A stretch of 28,053 bases of DNA from a virus, in IMG/VR virus record IMGVR_UViG_3300021960_000386, positions 1-28,053 of that record; one strand, given 5' to 3'. Below are positions 7,027 to 14,392 of this stretch, piece by piece. The notes beneath the pieces were generated by a model. The model ran no database searches and was not told the DNA's origin. It saw only the letters and a list, made by a program, of their open reading frames with translations. Position 1 is the first letter of the stretch; each line of letters opens with the position of its first letter. A program made the position numbers and the translations under genes.

Positions 7027-7614
7027 TTAACTCACATTATAATTTATAATACATCTTAAATTATTTTCTGGTTGACAAGCTGTATGCCAATAATAACCAT
7101 CAAATATAACAACACGGCCTTTTTTTGGTGTTATTCTTTGTTTTTCAACAAGTTCTGATATATGAGGTACTTTTTTACCGTCTTCAAAATTATTTTCGTA
7201 AATGACTGTATCGCCGTCACTATCTAAAACATAATAAAGTATTACCAAATGTCTAAAATCAGTAATATCTAAATGTGGACTATCGACAATATGTCTATCT
7301 TTAATGTTTAGGGGTAATTGGAAAAAGGCTCTTCCTTGGTGTATCTTAGAATATTGATAACCAATTTTTTTACAAGAATTTTTGATAATGGGTATTAAAG
7401 GTTCATGCCAATCGCTGTTGTCATTACCGTTTTTACTTACAAAATAATGTGAAAATCCTGGTCGTTTTTGTACATTATTTTTGATATACGAAACATCTGT
7501 ATTAAAAAACCAAGGAAAATTTAAACTAAGAAAAGTGTTTTGAATATCATCTTGTAATTTAACATCAATAATATCATCAAATACCCATACTTTTTTACGA
7601 AAAAACTCACTCAT
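7027..7614 (-). CDS. 2-oxoglutarate/Fe(II) dioxygenase, prolyl-hydroxylase type (195 aa)
   Basis: First gene of a seven-member oxygenase array. It has the complete facial triad of the 2OG-Fe(II) family: H114-L-D116 in SPHLDITDFRHL, and distal H177 in FDGYYWHTACQP. R187 (NNLRCIINYNV), ten residues later, is placed to bind the 2-oxoglutarate carboxylate. The double-stranded beta-helix strands around these (LVILYYVLDSDGDTVIYEN and GRVVIFDG) are clear. Such enzymes couple 2-oxoglutarate decarboxylation to hydroxylation of a substrate, often a protein side chain. No signal peptide is seen, so it should be cytoplasmic. There is no good Shine-Dalgarno. The substrate is unknown. Confidence 0.88.
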   Translation of the reverse strand: MSEFFRKKVWVFDDIIDVKLQDDIQNTFLSLNFPWFFNTDVSYIKNNVQKRPGFSHYFVSKNGNDNSDWHEPLIPIIKNSCKKIGYQYSKIHQGRAFFQLPLNIKDRHIVDSPHLDITDFRHLVILYYVLDSDGDTVIYENNFEDGKKVPHISELVEKQRITPKKGRVVIFDGYYWHTACQPENNLRCIINYNVS

Positions 7615-7634
7615 TTTTATAATATAAACCTCAA

Positions 7635-7653
7635 TCTTAGTTTTAAACTAAGA
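7635..7653. repeat. Perfect 9-bp inverted repeat between adhesin and oxygenase blocks
   Basis: TCTTAGTTT, one base, then AAACTAAGA forms an AT-rich hairpin 4 nt after the stop of the 526-aa adhesin gene, in the 43-nt gap before the first oxygenase gene. No U-run follows it on the minus strand, so it is not a classic intrinsic terminator. It may stabilise mRNA ends or mark a processing site, or be chance in AT-rich DNA. Confidence 0.35.
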
Positions 7654-7657
7654 ATAT

Positions 7658-9238
7658 TTAGTATTTGACAATGACGATACCTTTACCGCCATTACCGCCG
7701 CCAATGACATTGCCTTGTGAAGCGCCACAGCCTCCGCCGCCGCCTCCTCTATTTGCTTCACCATTACTGCCACCAGAACCCATAGTTCCTGAAGCAGCAC
7801 CGCCGCCTTGGCCGCCTGGTCCTGGACTTCCATCATTACCTGCAATTGCATTTTGTCCGCCTGAACCGCCACCACCTGCGTAGTAAGTAGATGTTCCTGA
7901 AATATTGTATGCTTTACCAATACCGCCTGCTCTACTTGGTCCTGGACCGCCGTTGTTTCCGGCTGCACCAGCGCCGCCACCTGAACCTGATGGTGTGCCT
8001 GGATTGCCACCTGTTGCACCTGAATTACCGAATCCGTATGTACCTGAATCGCCTGGTTGTGTTGGTTGAGTTCCACTAGGTTGTGGAGCAGCAGGTGTAT
8101 CTCCGCTTCCCCAACCGGCAGTACCACCGCCTGAGCCTCCATTTAGACCCTTATTACCGGCGTAACCGTCTGGATGGTCAGGAGAGGTGACACTTCCAGC
8201 ACCTCCGCCACCACCACCTTTAGCAGTTAGTGTACCAAATACTGAATCTTGTCCTAAGTTTGTAGGACCTGGATGGGATGTGTCAGCGCCAACAAAACCT
8301 TGACCTCCACTACCTACTGTAACTGAAACTGTTCCGCCTGGAGTTACCGGGAATGCTGGTCTAAAGATAAGACCTCCTGCACCGCCGCCACCGCCTGCAA
8401 CTGCGTTGGTATTTGAACCGCCACCTGAACCACCACCTGCAACGACTAATACATCAACAGATGTGACACCTGCTGGTACACTAAATGTACCAGATGATGT
8501 AAATGATTCTACTACTATAGCAGTAATAGTAATACTAAATGCTCTATCACTTGTGTTTGAATTAACATCAGTAGCTCTGATTGTAAAATTTGAAGTTGTG
8601 TTTGAAACTGGTTCTGTTGGTGTTCCAGAAATAACATATCCTGAACTTGTAGAAGTACCAGACAATCCTGCTGGTAGAGAACCACTTTCTAAAGTATATG
8701 TGATGTCGCCGCCGGATTCTGGATCCGCAGCTGCAATAGTAATATCTGACCAACTCCCGGAACTTGCTGAATATAAACTTCCAGCAGAAGTCGAAAATAC
8801 AGGTTGTCCATCAATTGTTAATGCGTCTGCTAATGTTCCTGCAAGACCAGATGAGTTAACAATTTTAATATCAAATGGTTCATTTGCGTTTGTTAAATTT
8901 GCTGTATTTTTTGCAACAACTAAAGTAACTTGTGTTGCACTATCTCTTGTAGTCGTATCAGGAGAAATTTCTACACCACCGTCTGTAATAATTTTAGCAG
9001 TTACACTTGTTGAGAAACCTGAACCTGTAACTACGATTGTATAGTTTCCTGTGCTATCGCCAGATAAAACATCAGAAGGTGAAATACTTGAAACAGCTGG
9101 TGGAGCGTCAATAGATTTCCATGCCGTACCATCATAATACTCCAACAAATTTGTTGTGGTATTAAATCTTAAATGTCCTTGTTCTTCAATACTTCTTTCG
9201 TTTGTAGAACCAGTTGATATACCTTTTCTTTTTGCCAT
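7658..9238 (-). CDS. Tail-fibre adhesin paralogue with TIG-like, He_PIG-like and polyglycine domains (526 aa)
   Basis: This is the third paralogue. Its N-terminus (1-47) is different and contains GHLRFNTTTNLLEYYDGTAW, a short module seen in phage and bacterial surface proteins. After it come a TIG/IPT-like domain beginning VSSISPSDVLSGDSTGNY (about 49-144), a He_PIG-like Ig domain with AAADPESGGDITYTLESGSL and GYVISGTPTE (about 145-240), and a polyglycine domain from SFTSSGTFSVPAG to GGKGIVIVKY. The last part has NGGPGPSRAGG, GNDGSPGPGG and the shared QPTQPGDSGTYGFG. It ends the adhesin block; the next gene starts the oxygenase array. AGGA lies just before the ATG. Confidence 0.9.
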   Translation of the reverse strand: MAKRKGISTGSTNERSIEEQGHLRFNTTTNLLEYYDGTAWKSIDAPPAVSSISPSDVLSGDSTGNYTIVVTGSGFSTSVTAKIITDGGVEISPDTTTRDSATQVTLVVAKNTANLTNANEPFDIKIVNSSGLAGTLADALTIDGQPVFSTSAGSLYSASSGSWSDITIAAADPESGGDITYTLESGSLPAGLSGTSTSSGYVISGTPTEPVSNTTSNFTIRATDVNSNTSDRAFSITITAIVVESFTSSGTFSVPAGVTSVDVLVVAGGGSGGGSNTNAVAGGGGGAGGLIFRPAFPVTPGGTVSVTVGSGGQGFVGADTSHPGPTNLGQDSVFGTLTAKGGGGGGAGSVTSPDHPDGYAGNKGLNGGSGGGTAGWGSGDTPAAPQPSGTQPTQPGDSGTYGFGNSGATGGNPGTPSGSGGGAGAAGNNGGPGPSRAGGIGKAYNISGTSTYYAGGGGSGGQNAIAGNDGSPGPGGQGGGAASGTMGSGGSNGEANRGGGGGGCGASQGNVIGGGNGGKGIVIVKY

Positions 9239-9243
9239 AATCC

Positions 9244-9251
9244 TATTTATC
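9244..9251 (-). promoter_or_regulatory. GATAAATA motif before the 526-aa adhesin gene
   Basis: GATAAATA lies on the minus strand in the 17-nt gap after the 198-aa gene. It is only 5 nt from the ATG and abuts the AGGA ribosome binding site. This is too close for a leadered transcript of that gene, so promoter function is doubtful despite the match. Confidence 0.2.
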
Positions 9252-9255
9252 TACC

Positions 9256-9852
9256 TTATGCCGGCAGCTCCCTAATATCAATTTTATCGTTGGCTGAAGG
9301 AGCCGTTGTTAGTGTCAAAGTTGTACCTGAAACTGTATAGTCTGTTCCTGGTAATAATACTAAACCTTCGTTCATTACTAATAAATTATCTTCTGATACA
9401 CCACTTGAAACTGTGAAAGTTGTTGTTGAACCGTCACCTGTATAATCTCTTTGTGTTGTGGCCTTGACAATATTACTTGTTTCAATCCACTTAACTTGTT
9501 GTGCTGATAAATCATACACTAAAAATCTGTCGTCTGAGGCCGCTCTTGCAGCTAATTCTGTAAAAGAAGTAAATGATGCTTGACCTACTACAGCGCCATC
9601 ATATGCAATTCCTAAGTAAATTAAAAATACATTTTCACTTGCACCAGGAGCTTCTGTGAATACGATTTGTGTACCGCCACTTCCTAGTGTATATGCTGAG
9701 TTAGGTTCCTGAAGTACACCAGCAACGGAAATTAAAATTGAACTTGTAGAAGCAACTGTATAATCTAAAGTGAAAGTAGTCGTACTACCATCAGCAGTCA
9801 ATGACTGTCTTTCAAATGCTCCGTATGTTGGTTCTCTTCCTAAATATGCCAT
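9256..9852 (-). CDS. Tail-fibre structural protein with two TGDGST beta modules (198 aa)
   Basis: The protein opens MAYLGREPTYGAFERQSLTA. It carries two similar beta modules, TADGSTTTFTLDYTVASTSS (about 18-81) and TGDGSTTTFTVSSGVSEDNL (about 136-197). Each ends in a (D/A)YTxxG...TxxTxAP pattern. The same module forms the N-terminus of the 657-aa adhesin. Between them is one LVYDLSAQQVKWIE repeat related to the LIYD repeats of the neighbouring adhesins. A TTAGGA precedes the ATG. It probably acts as a fibre shaft, base or connector. It carries no glycine-rich tip, so alone it may not bind receptor. Confidence 0.85.
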   Translation of the reverse strand: MAYLGREPTYGAFERQSLTADGSTTTFTLDYTVASTSSILISVAGVLQEPNSAYTLGSGGTQIVFTEAPGASENVFLIYLGIAYDGAVVGQASFTSFTELAARAASDDRFLVYDLSAQQVKWIETSNIVKATTQRDYTGDGSTTTFTVSSGVSEDNLLVMNEGLVLLPGTDYTVSGTTLTLTTAPSANDKIDIRELPA

Positions 9853-9862
9853 TTAATCTTTC

Positions 9863-11545
9863 CTAATATTGTACGATTACAATTCCCTTACCACCATCGC
9901 CGCCGTCATCAGAATTTGGTCCTGAGGTTGAACCTCCTCCGCCACCGCCGCCACGGTTAGCCGTGCCTGGTTCGCCTGTTCCACCAGCTGTAGGATGTCC
10001 ATCACCGCCGCCTCCTTGGCCGCCTACTGCAAAACCTTGGAAACCAGTTTCGCCTGAACCTCCGCCGCCGCCGGCATAATAAACACTTGTGCCTGAAATA
10101 TTGTATGCTTTACCGATACCGCCGTCGCCACATGTACTAGCACCTGGACTTCCAGGTTCACCAGCTGCGCCACCGCCACCGCCTCCGCCGCCTACATAAC
10201 CAGCAGGACCACTATTACCATCACCACCATTAGTTCCAAATCCGTATGTGCCTGAATCTCCTGGTTGAGTTGGTTGAATACCTTGGCCAATTTTGCCAGT
10301 AAGTCCAGATTCTCCTCTAGCACCACCACCTGAACCACCTGGAGCTCCAGGTTGTGTCATACCTCGGCCGCCTGAACCACCGCCGCCACCTTTGGCAGTC
10401 AATGTTCCAAATACTGAGTCACTACCAACTGTAGCAGGATTATTTACAGCATTTTGAGCTAGGTCATATCCACCACCTGATGCACCATTACCTACTGTGA
10501 CTGTAACTGTTCCTCCTGGAGTTACCGGGAATGCTGGTCTGTAAATTAGACCGCCAGAACCACCGCCTCCACCACCAGAACCTCCACCGCCGCCGCCACC
10601 GGCAACGACTAGAACATTTACTGAAGTTAACCCACTTGGTACTGAGAAAGTACCTGAAGATGTAAATGAATCAGTTACTGGTGCTTTAATTGTAATAGAA
10701 AATTCTCTATCAGCTGTGTTTGAATTAACATCAGCAGCTCTGATTGTAAATGTAGATGTAGTATCTGAACCTACGGCACTTGGTGTGCCAGAAATTACAT
10801 AACCTGAACTTTGTGATGCACCTGACATACCTGCTGGCAATGAACCTGTTTCTAAAGTATATGTGATGTCGCCACCTGATTCGGGGTCAGCTGCAGCTGC
10901 TGTATAAGTAGCACCTGAGGCTCTAGCTGCATCAAAAACTGTGGCCAAAGAACCTGATGCTGTTGACCAGGCTGGCTGAGCGTCAATTGTAATTTGTTGA
11001 TTTAATGATGATTGTAAACCAGAACCAGCAGTAACTCTAACACCAAAACTTTCATCTTCATTTGATAAACTTGATTTTGCAATTGTACCTGTAATCTGCG
11101 TATCTGAATCTATAGTTTGACTATCAAAAGAAACTTCTGTAGCATTATCTGATTTTATTAATTTTGCTGTTGCACCTGTAAAACCTGAACCTGTAATGAC
11201 AATAGTATAGTTACCTGTGCCGTCACCAGATGTTAAATTGGTTGGTGATACACTTGAAATTGTAGGGAAGTTTAAGAAATTTGTTTGAGTAACTTTTTTA
11301 AGAACACCAGCAGATGTATCGTAAATTAAAATTTGGTCTCCTGTAGCTGCCCCTTCTCCTAAGGCAGTTTTATTTGTAATAATACCAGGACCTACAACAT
11401 TTTGTGATTCGATAGCTTTTAAACTGTCATCGCTAGCATCATAAATTAAAAACTCATCCGTATCCGCAGCTTCTGAGCCTAGATTCGTTTGGTCTTTAAT
11501 TGAGCCTTTGTCTAACCCGCCTTTACCTACTCTTGTTAATGCCAT
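9863..11545 (-). CDS. Tail-fibre adhesin paralogue with TIG-like, He_PIG-like and polyglycine domains (560 aa)
   Basis: This is the second member of the adhesin family. It has a short N-terminus (MALTRVGKGGLDKGSIKDQT), two LIYD repeats (EFLIYDASDDSLKAIESQNV near 31-50, QILIYDTSAGVLKKVTQ near 71-87), a TIG/IPT-like domain beginning ISSVSPTNLTSGDGTGNY (about 95), a He_PIG-like Ig domain with AAADPESGGDITYTLETGSL, and a glycine-rich C-terminal domain from SFTSSGTFSVPSG to GGKGIVIVQY. The polyglycine domain contains QPTQPGDSGTYGFG and YNISGTSVYYAGGGGG, also present in its paralogues. The sequence between glycine runs differs, as expected for receptor-contacting loops. It lacks the TGDGST fibre module of the 657-aa protein. 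Confidence 0.9.
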   Translation of the reverse strand: MALTRVGKGGLDKGSIKDQTNLGSEAADTDEFLIYDASDDSLKAIESQNVVGPGIITNKTALGEGAATGDQILIYDTSAGVLKKVTQTNFLNFPTISSVSPTNLTSGDGTGNYTIVITGSGFTGATAKLIKSDNATEVSFDSQTIDSDTQITGTIAKSSLSNEDESFGVRVTAGSGLQSSLNQQITIDAQPAWSTASGSLATVFDAARASGATYTAAAADPESGGDITYTLETGSLPAGMSGASQSSGYVISGTPSAVGSDTTSTFTIRAADVNSNTADREFSITIKAPVTDSFTSSGTFSVPSGLTSVNVLVVAGGGGGGGSGGGGGGSGGLIYRPAFPVTPGGTVTVTVGNGASGGGYDLAQNAVNNPATVGSDSVFGTLTAKGGGGGSGGRGMTQPGAPGGSGGGARGESGLTGKIGQGIQPTQPGDSGTYGFGTNGGDGNSGPAGYVGGGGGGGGAAGEPGSPGASTCGDGGIGKAYNISGTSVYYAGGGGGSGETGFQGFAVGGQGGGGDGHPTAGGTGEPGTANRGGGGGGGSTSGPNSDDGGDGGKGIVIVQY

Positions 11546-11563
11546 TTTGTTCTCTCTTTATTA

Positions 11564-11965
11564 CTATTTATCTTCTGCCTTTGGTAAACTAGCAATTTTC
11601 TTAGCCAGTCTATTAACAAAATCATCTAAGTAATCAAGGTCAGCAGAAAATCCGATATGTGGTATTCTTATTTTATTACCCTCACTATCGGTTGTTTGTC
11701 TAAACCCTTGCATTGATTGACCAAGTCTTTCGTCTTTTGTCAATTGATGCCATACTGTATCTTCGACTTTCATCATTGGTACTGTTACCAATTGAAATCT
11801 CTCTTTTATTTCAGCTACGACCATATTTGTTGGAATTCCTGGTCTTTGCTCTAACAAATTTATAACTTCTTCTACTACCGACTTATCTCTATCAGTAATA
11901 TCGCCGTAGTCAAATAAAGGTTCAATATCTTTATCAGCTTCTACATTCGATTTAATTTTACTCAT
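11564..11965 (-). CDS. Unrecognised 133-aa soluble helical protein
   Basis: I do not recognise this protein. It is charged and mostly helical, unlike its beta-rich, Gly/Thr-rich neighbours: EVINLLEQRPGIPTNMVVAE near residues 33-52, DTVWHQLTKDERLGQSMQGF (about 69-88), then HIGFSADLDYLDDFVNRLAK towards the C-terminus. A good AAGGAG lies upstream of the ATG. It sits between two polyglycine adhesin genes. An accessory or assembly role, such as a fibre chaperone, is a possibility suggested only by position and composition. It could equally be an unrelated inserted gene. Confidence 0.8.
   Translation of the reverse strand: MSKIKSNVEADKDIEPLFDYGDITDRDKSVVEEVINLLEQRPGIPTNMVVAEIKERFQLVTVPMMKVEDTVWHQLTKDERLGQSMQGFRQTTDSEGNKIRIPHIGFSADLDYLDDFVNRLAKKIASLPKAEDK
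11565..11572 (-). promoter_or_regulatory. GATAAATA late-promoter-like site before the 560-aa adhesin gene
   Basis: The octamer differs from TATAAATA at the first base and lies 19 nt before the next ATG, with AGAGAG between. It overlaps the Asp-Lys-stop codons (GATAAATAG) of the 133-aa gene, so part of the match is explained by coding sequence. Confidence 0.35.
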
Positions 11966-12006
11966 TGTATATTCACTCCTTAGTTTGAATAATTAATTAA
12001 TTATAT

Positions 12007-13980
12007 TTAGTATGAAACAATTACAATTCCTTTACCGCCTGAGCCGGCAAGTCCTGGTCCTGGAGATTGATTATCTCCGCCGCCGCCACCGCCGCCTCTA
12101 TTAGCCGTACCTGATTGTGCATTACCGCTACTTTGTTGATTACCATTACCGCCGCCGCCGTTTCCGCCGGTGCCACCACCTTGTGCTGCTGGTTGAGCGT
12201 CTTCTCCTCCACCGCCGCCGCCGGCATAATAAACACTTGTGCCTGAAATATTGTATGCTTTACCTACACCACCATCTCCGCCTAATGTGGGTGACCCCTG
12301 TCTGGATTCACCAGCTGCACCTGCACCACCGCCGCCGCCTGCTGGGTCAGCATTACTATTCGAACCTTGGCCACCTGGATTACCGAATCCGTATGTGCCT
12401 GAATCTCCTGGTTGAGTTGGTTGTGTAGCTGTACCATGTGAGTTGTTAGGATAACCACCAGCACGGCCTCCACCTGAACCTCCTGGAGAACCTTGATTTG
12501 GTCCTGCATCACCAGTGTTGAAAGCTCCGCCTGAACCACCGCCTTTAGCCGTTAATGTGCCAAATACTGTATCTTGTCCATTACTTACTTGAGTACCTGC
12601 TGAATTACTAGCTGTGGAACCATCGCCTACTGTGACTGTAACTGTTCCTCCTGGAGTTACTGAGAATGCTGGTCTATAGATAAGACCACCTGCACCTCCG
12701 CCACCTCCGCCTTGTTGGTCACCGTATCCGCCAGCACCACCACCACCGACAACTAACACATCAACGGTCGTAAGTCCACTCGGTACGCTAAATGTTCCAG
12801 ATGATGTAAATGATTCAACTGTAGGAGCATTAACAGTAATACTAAATGCTCTATCACTTGTGTTTGAATTAACATCAGCTGCTCGAATTGTGAAATTAGA
12901 TGTAGTATTTGAAACTACAGCAGTAGCTGTGCCAGAAATTACATAACCTGAACTTGTGGATGAACCAGATAATCCTGCTGGTAGAGAACCACTTTCTAAA
13001 GTATAAACTACATCGCCGCCTGATTCGGGGTCAGCAGCTGCCATTGTGAAAGATACTCCACTTCTAGCAGAATCAAAAACACCACCTAAGCTGCCTGATG
13101 CTGTTGACCATATTGGTTGAGAATCTATATCAATTTGTCCTGTTAATGATGATTGTAAACCTGTAGCTGCGGTAACTCTAACACCATAAGGTGTGTTTGC
13201 TTCTGTTAATGAAGATTTTGCAATAACTAAAGTAATTTGCGTATCTGAATCAACTGTAGAAGTGTCTGCACTTACTGGAGCCCCTCCTGTTGTTACAAAT
13301 GAACCTGTTGCGCCAGTAAAACCTGTACCTGTAATGACAATAGTATAGTTACCTGTTCCATCACCGGATGATAAACTTGTAGGACTAACGGATGAAATAC
13401 TAGGAAAGTTTAATAAATTTGTTTGAGTAACTTTTTTAAGAACACCAGCAGATGTATCGTAAATAAGAATTAAATCGTCTATAGCCGCACCTGCTCCTAG
13501 AGCATCTTTGCCTGTAATAAGTGTTTCATTCGGTGTAACATTTGCTGCTTGAATTTTTTTAAGAGAACCTGTAGAAGCATCATGGATTAAATATGTGTCT
13601 GTATCAGCAGCCTGTTCCGCCAATTCAACTTGGCCTGTGATTGCGTCAACATTTAATTTACCAGATGTAATAGCATTATCGGCAACGGAAGAAAATTCGC
13701 CTTGTACTGTACCTGGATTTAAGATAACAATTGCATGACCATTTGTTGGTGCGCTTGTGAAAGTAACTCTTTTGTATTCGTTTGAACCATCTACACCTAA
13801 TGTATAATCATCACCAGGAATTTGTCGAACATCATTTACGAATACTTGTAAATCATTTTGGCCTGCTTCAGCCATAGCAAATTGCATATCAAAAGCGACT
13901 GTAGAACCATCACCTGTAAAAGTGTCTTTGTCGGTAAATGTTCTAAAAGCTGTACCTGGTTTATTTGCAATATAAGGCAT
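12007..13980 (-). CDS. Tail-fibre adhesin with TIG-like, He_PIG-like and polyglycine domains (657 aa)
   Basis: Domains in order: an N-terminal fibre module (about 20-90) with TGDGSTVAF and DDYTLG, shared with the 198-aa protein downstream; two LIHD/LIYDTSAGVLKKV repeats (about 120-190); a TIG/IPT-like Ig domain beginning ISSVSPTSLSSGDGTGNY (about 192-290); a He_PIG-like Ig domain with AAADPESGGDVVYTLESGSL and GYVISGTA (about 291-390); and a glycine-rich C-terminal domain (about 393-657) starting SFTSSGTFSVPSG and ending GGKGIVIVSY. The last type of domain is found in receptor-binding tips such as the Gly-rich adhesin gp38 of phage S16. The protein is the first and longest of three paralogues here. 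Role inferred: host recognition at the fibre tip. Confidence 0.9.
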   Translation of the reverse strand: MPYIANKPGTAFRTFTDKDTFTGDGSTVAFDMQFAMAEAGQNDLQVFVNDVRQIPGDDYTLGVDGSNEYKRVTFTSAPTNGHAIVILNPGTVQGEFSSVADNAITSGKLNVDAITGQVELAEQAADTDTYLIHDASTGSLKKIQAANVTPNETLITGKDALGAGAAIDDLILIYDTSAGVLKKVTQTNLLNFPSISSVSPTSLSSGDGTGNYTIVITGTGFTGATGSFVTTGGAPVSADTSTVDSDTQITLVIAKSSLTEANTPYGVRVTAATGLQSSLTGQIDIDSQPIWSTASGSLGGVFDSARSGVSFTMAAADPESGGDVVYTLESGSLPAGLSGSSTSSGYVISGTATAVVSNTTSNFTIRAADVNSNTSDRAFSITVNAPTVESFTSSGTFSVPSGLTTVDVLVVGGGGAGGYGDQQGGGGGGAGGLIYRPAFSVTPGGTVTVTVGDGSTASNSAGTQVSNGQDTVFGTLTAKGGGSGGAFNTGDAGPNQGSPGGSGGGRAGGYPNNSHGTATQPTQPGDSGTYGFGNPGGQGSNSNADPAGGGGGAGAAGESRQGSPTLGGDGGVGKAYNISGTSVYYAGGGGGGEDAQPAAQGGGTGGNGGGGNGNQQSSGNAQSGTANRGGGGGGGDNQSPGPGLAGSGGKGIVIVSY

Positions 13981-14004
13981 TCTTTATAACTCTCTCTTTA
14001 ACTA

Positions 14005-14012
14005 TATTTATT
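14005..14012 (-). promoter_or_regulatory. Late-promoter-like AATAAATA before the 657-aa adhesin gene
   Basis: AATAAATA on the minus strand differs from the T4 late octamer only at the first base. It overlaps the stop of the 121-aa gene and lies 24 nt before the next ATG, with GAGAG-rich sequence between. It is a weaker match than the TATAAATA sites. Confidence 0.35.
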
Positions 14013-14376
14013 ATACATCTTCAAGTATGGATAATGTAGCATCTAAAGAAGTTGCTGTTCCACAACTTACTCTAATTACATCTCCTGTAGTACCATTATT
14101 TTGTAATACAATCTTGTTACCTGCCATAACTTCTAAAGCTGAACCAGCAGGAACTGTTGCGTCTTTTACAATGTAAGTATCTGTTCCATCGTAACCATCT
14201 AAAAATATGCTAGCTGTAACACCTGTAGTTGTTTTATTTGCTAAAGTGATACCGATAACTATACTTTCTAAGGCAGATGAACCAGCACCAGCAGGAGTAG
14301 TGTACAATGCGTCTGCACTAGCTTCGGTGCTAGTTGTTGCACTACTGACTTGAAATCTTTTAAAATCGTTTGCCAT
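14011..14376 (-). CDS. Small beta-rich virion structural protein (121 aa)
   Basis: The protein starts MANDFKRFQVSSATTSTEAS and continues as alternating hydrophobic and Thr/Ser/Gly stretches (ESIVIGITLANKTTTGVTAS, YIVKDATVPAGSALEVMAGN, IVLQNNGTTGDVIRVSCG). The pattern resembles a single beta-sandwich domain, and it recalls small abundant virion proteins of marine T4-like phages. It ends in a hydrophobic LSILEDV. The triple late promoter directly upstream suggests strong late expression. A tail decoration or fibre-base role is plausible. No family name can be assigned with certainty. Confidence 0.8.
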   Translation of the reverse strand: MANDFKRFQVSSATTSTEASADALYTTPAGAGSSALESIVIGITLANKTTTGVTASIFLDGYDGTDTYIVKDATVPAGSALEVMAGNKIVLQNNGTTGDVIRVSCGTATSLDATLSILEDV

Positions 14377-14392
14377 TTTGGTCTCTTCCTAT

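Noticed and set aside
8406-9044. A 212-codon open frame on the plus strand opposite the 526-aa adhesin gene
   Set aside because: It is antisense to a well-supported gene, has composition dictated by the Thr/Ser/Gly codons of the other strand, and lacks recognisable motifs.
7665-12540. Dense CCGCC-type repeats suggestive of a CRISPR or microsatellite array
   Set aside because: The repeats are glycine codons of the polyglycine domains read on the minus strand; spacing is irregular and there are no spacer units.
7658-13980. Collagen-like Gly-X-Y repeats in the adhesins
   Set aside because: Glycine runs are irregular (GGGG blocks and variable spacing), with no sustained three-residue period; a polyglycine tip domain fits better.
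14300-14330. Inverted repeat ACTAGC...GCTAGT as a possible terminator
   Set aside because: It lies inside the coding region of the 121-aa gene, has only a 6-bp stem and no U-run; coincidence is likely.
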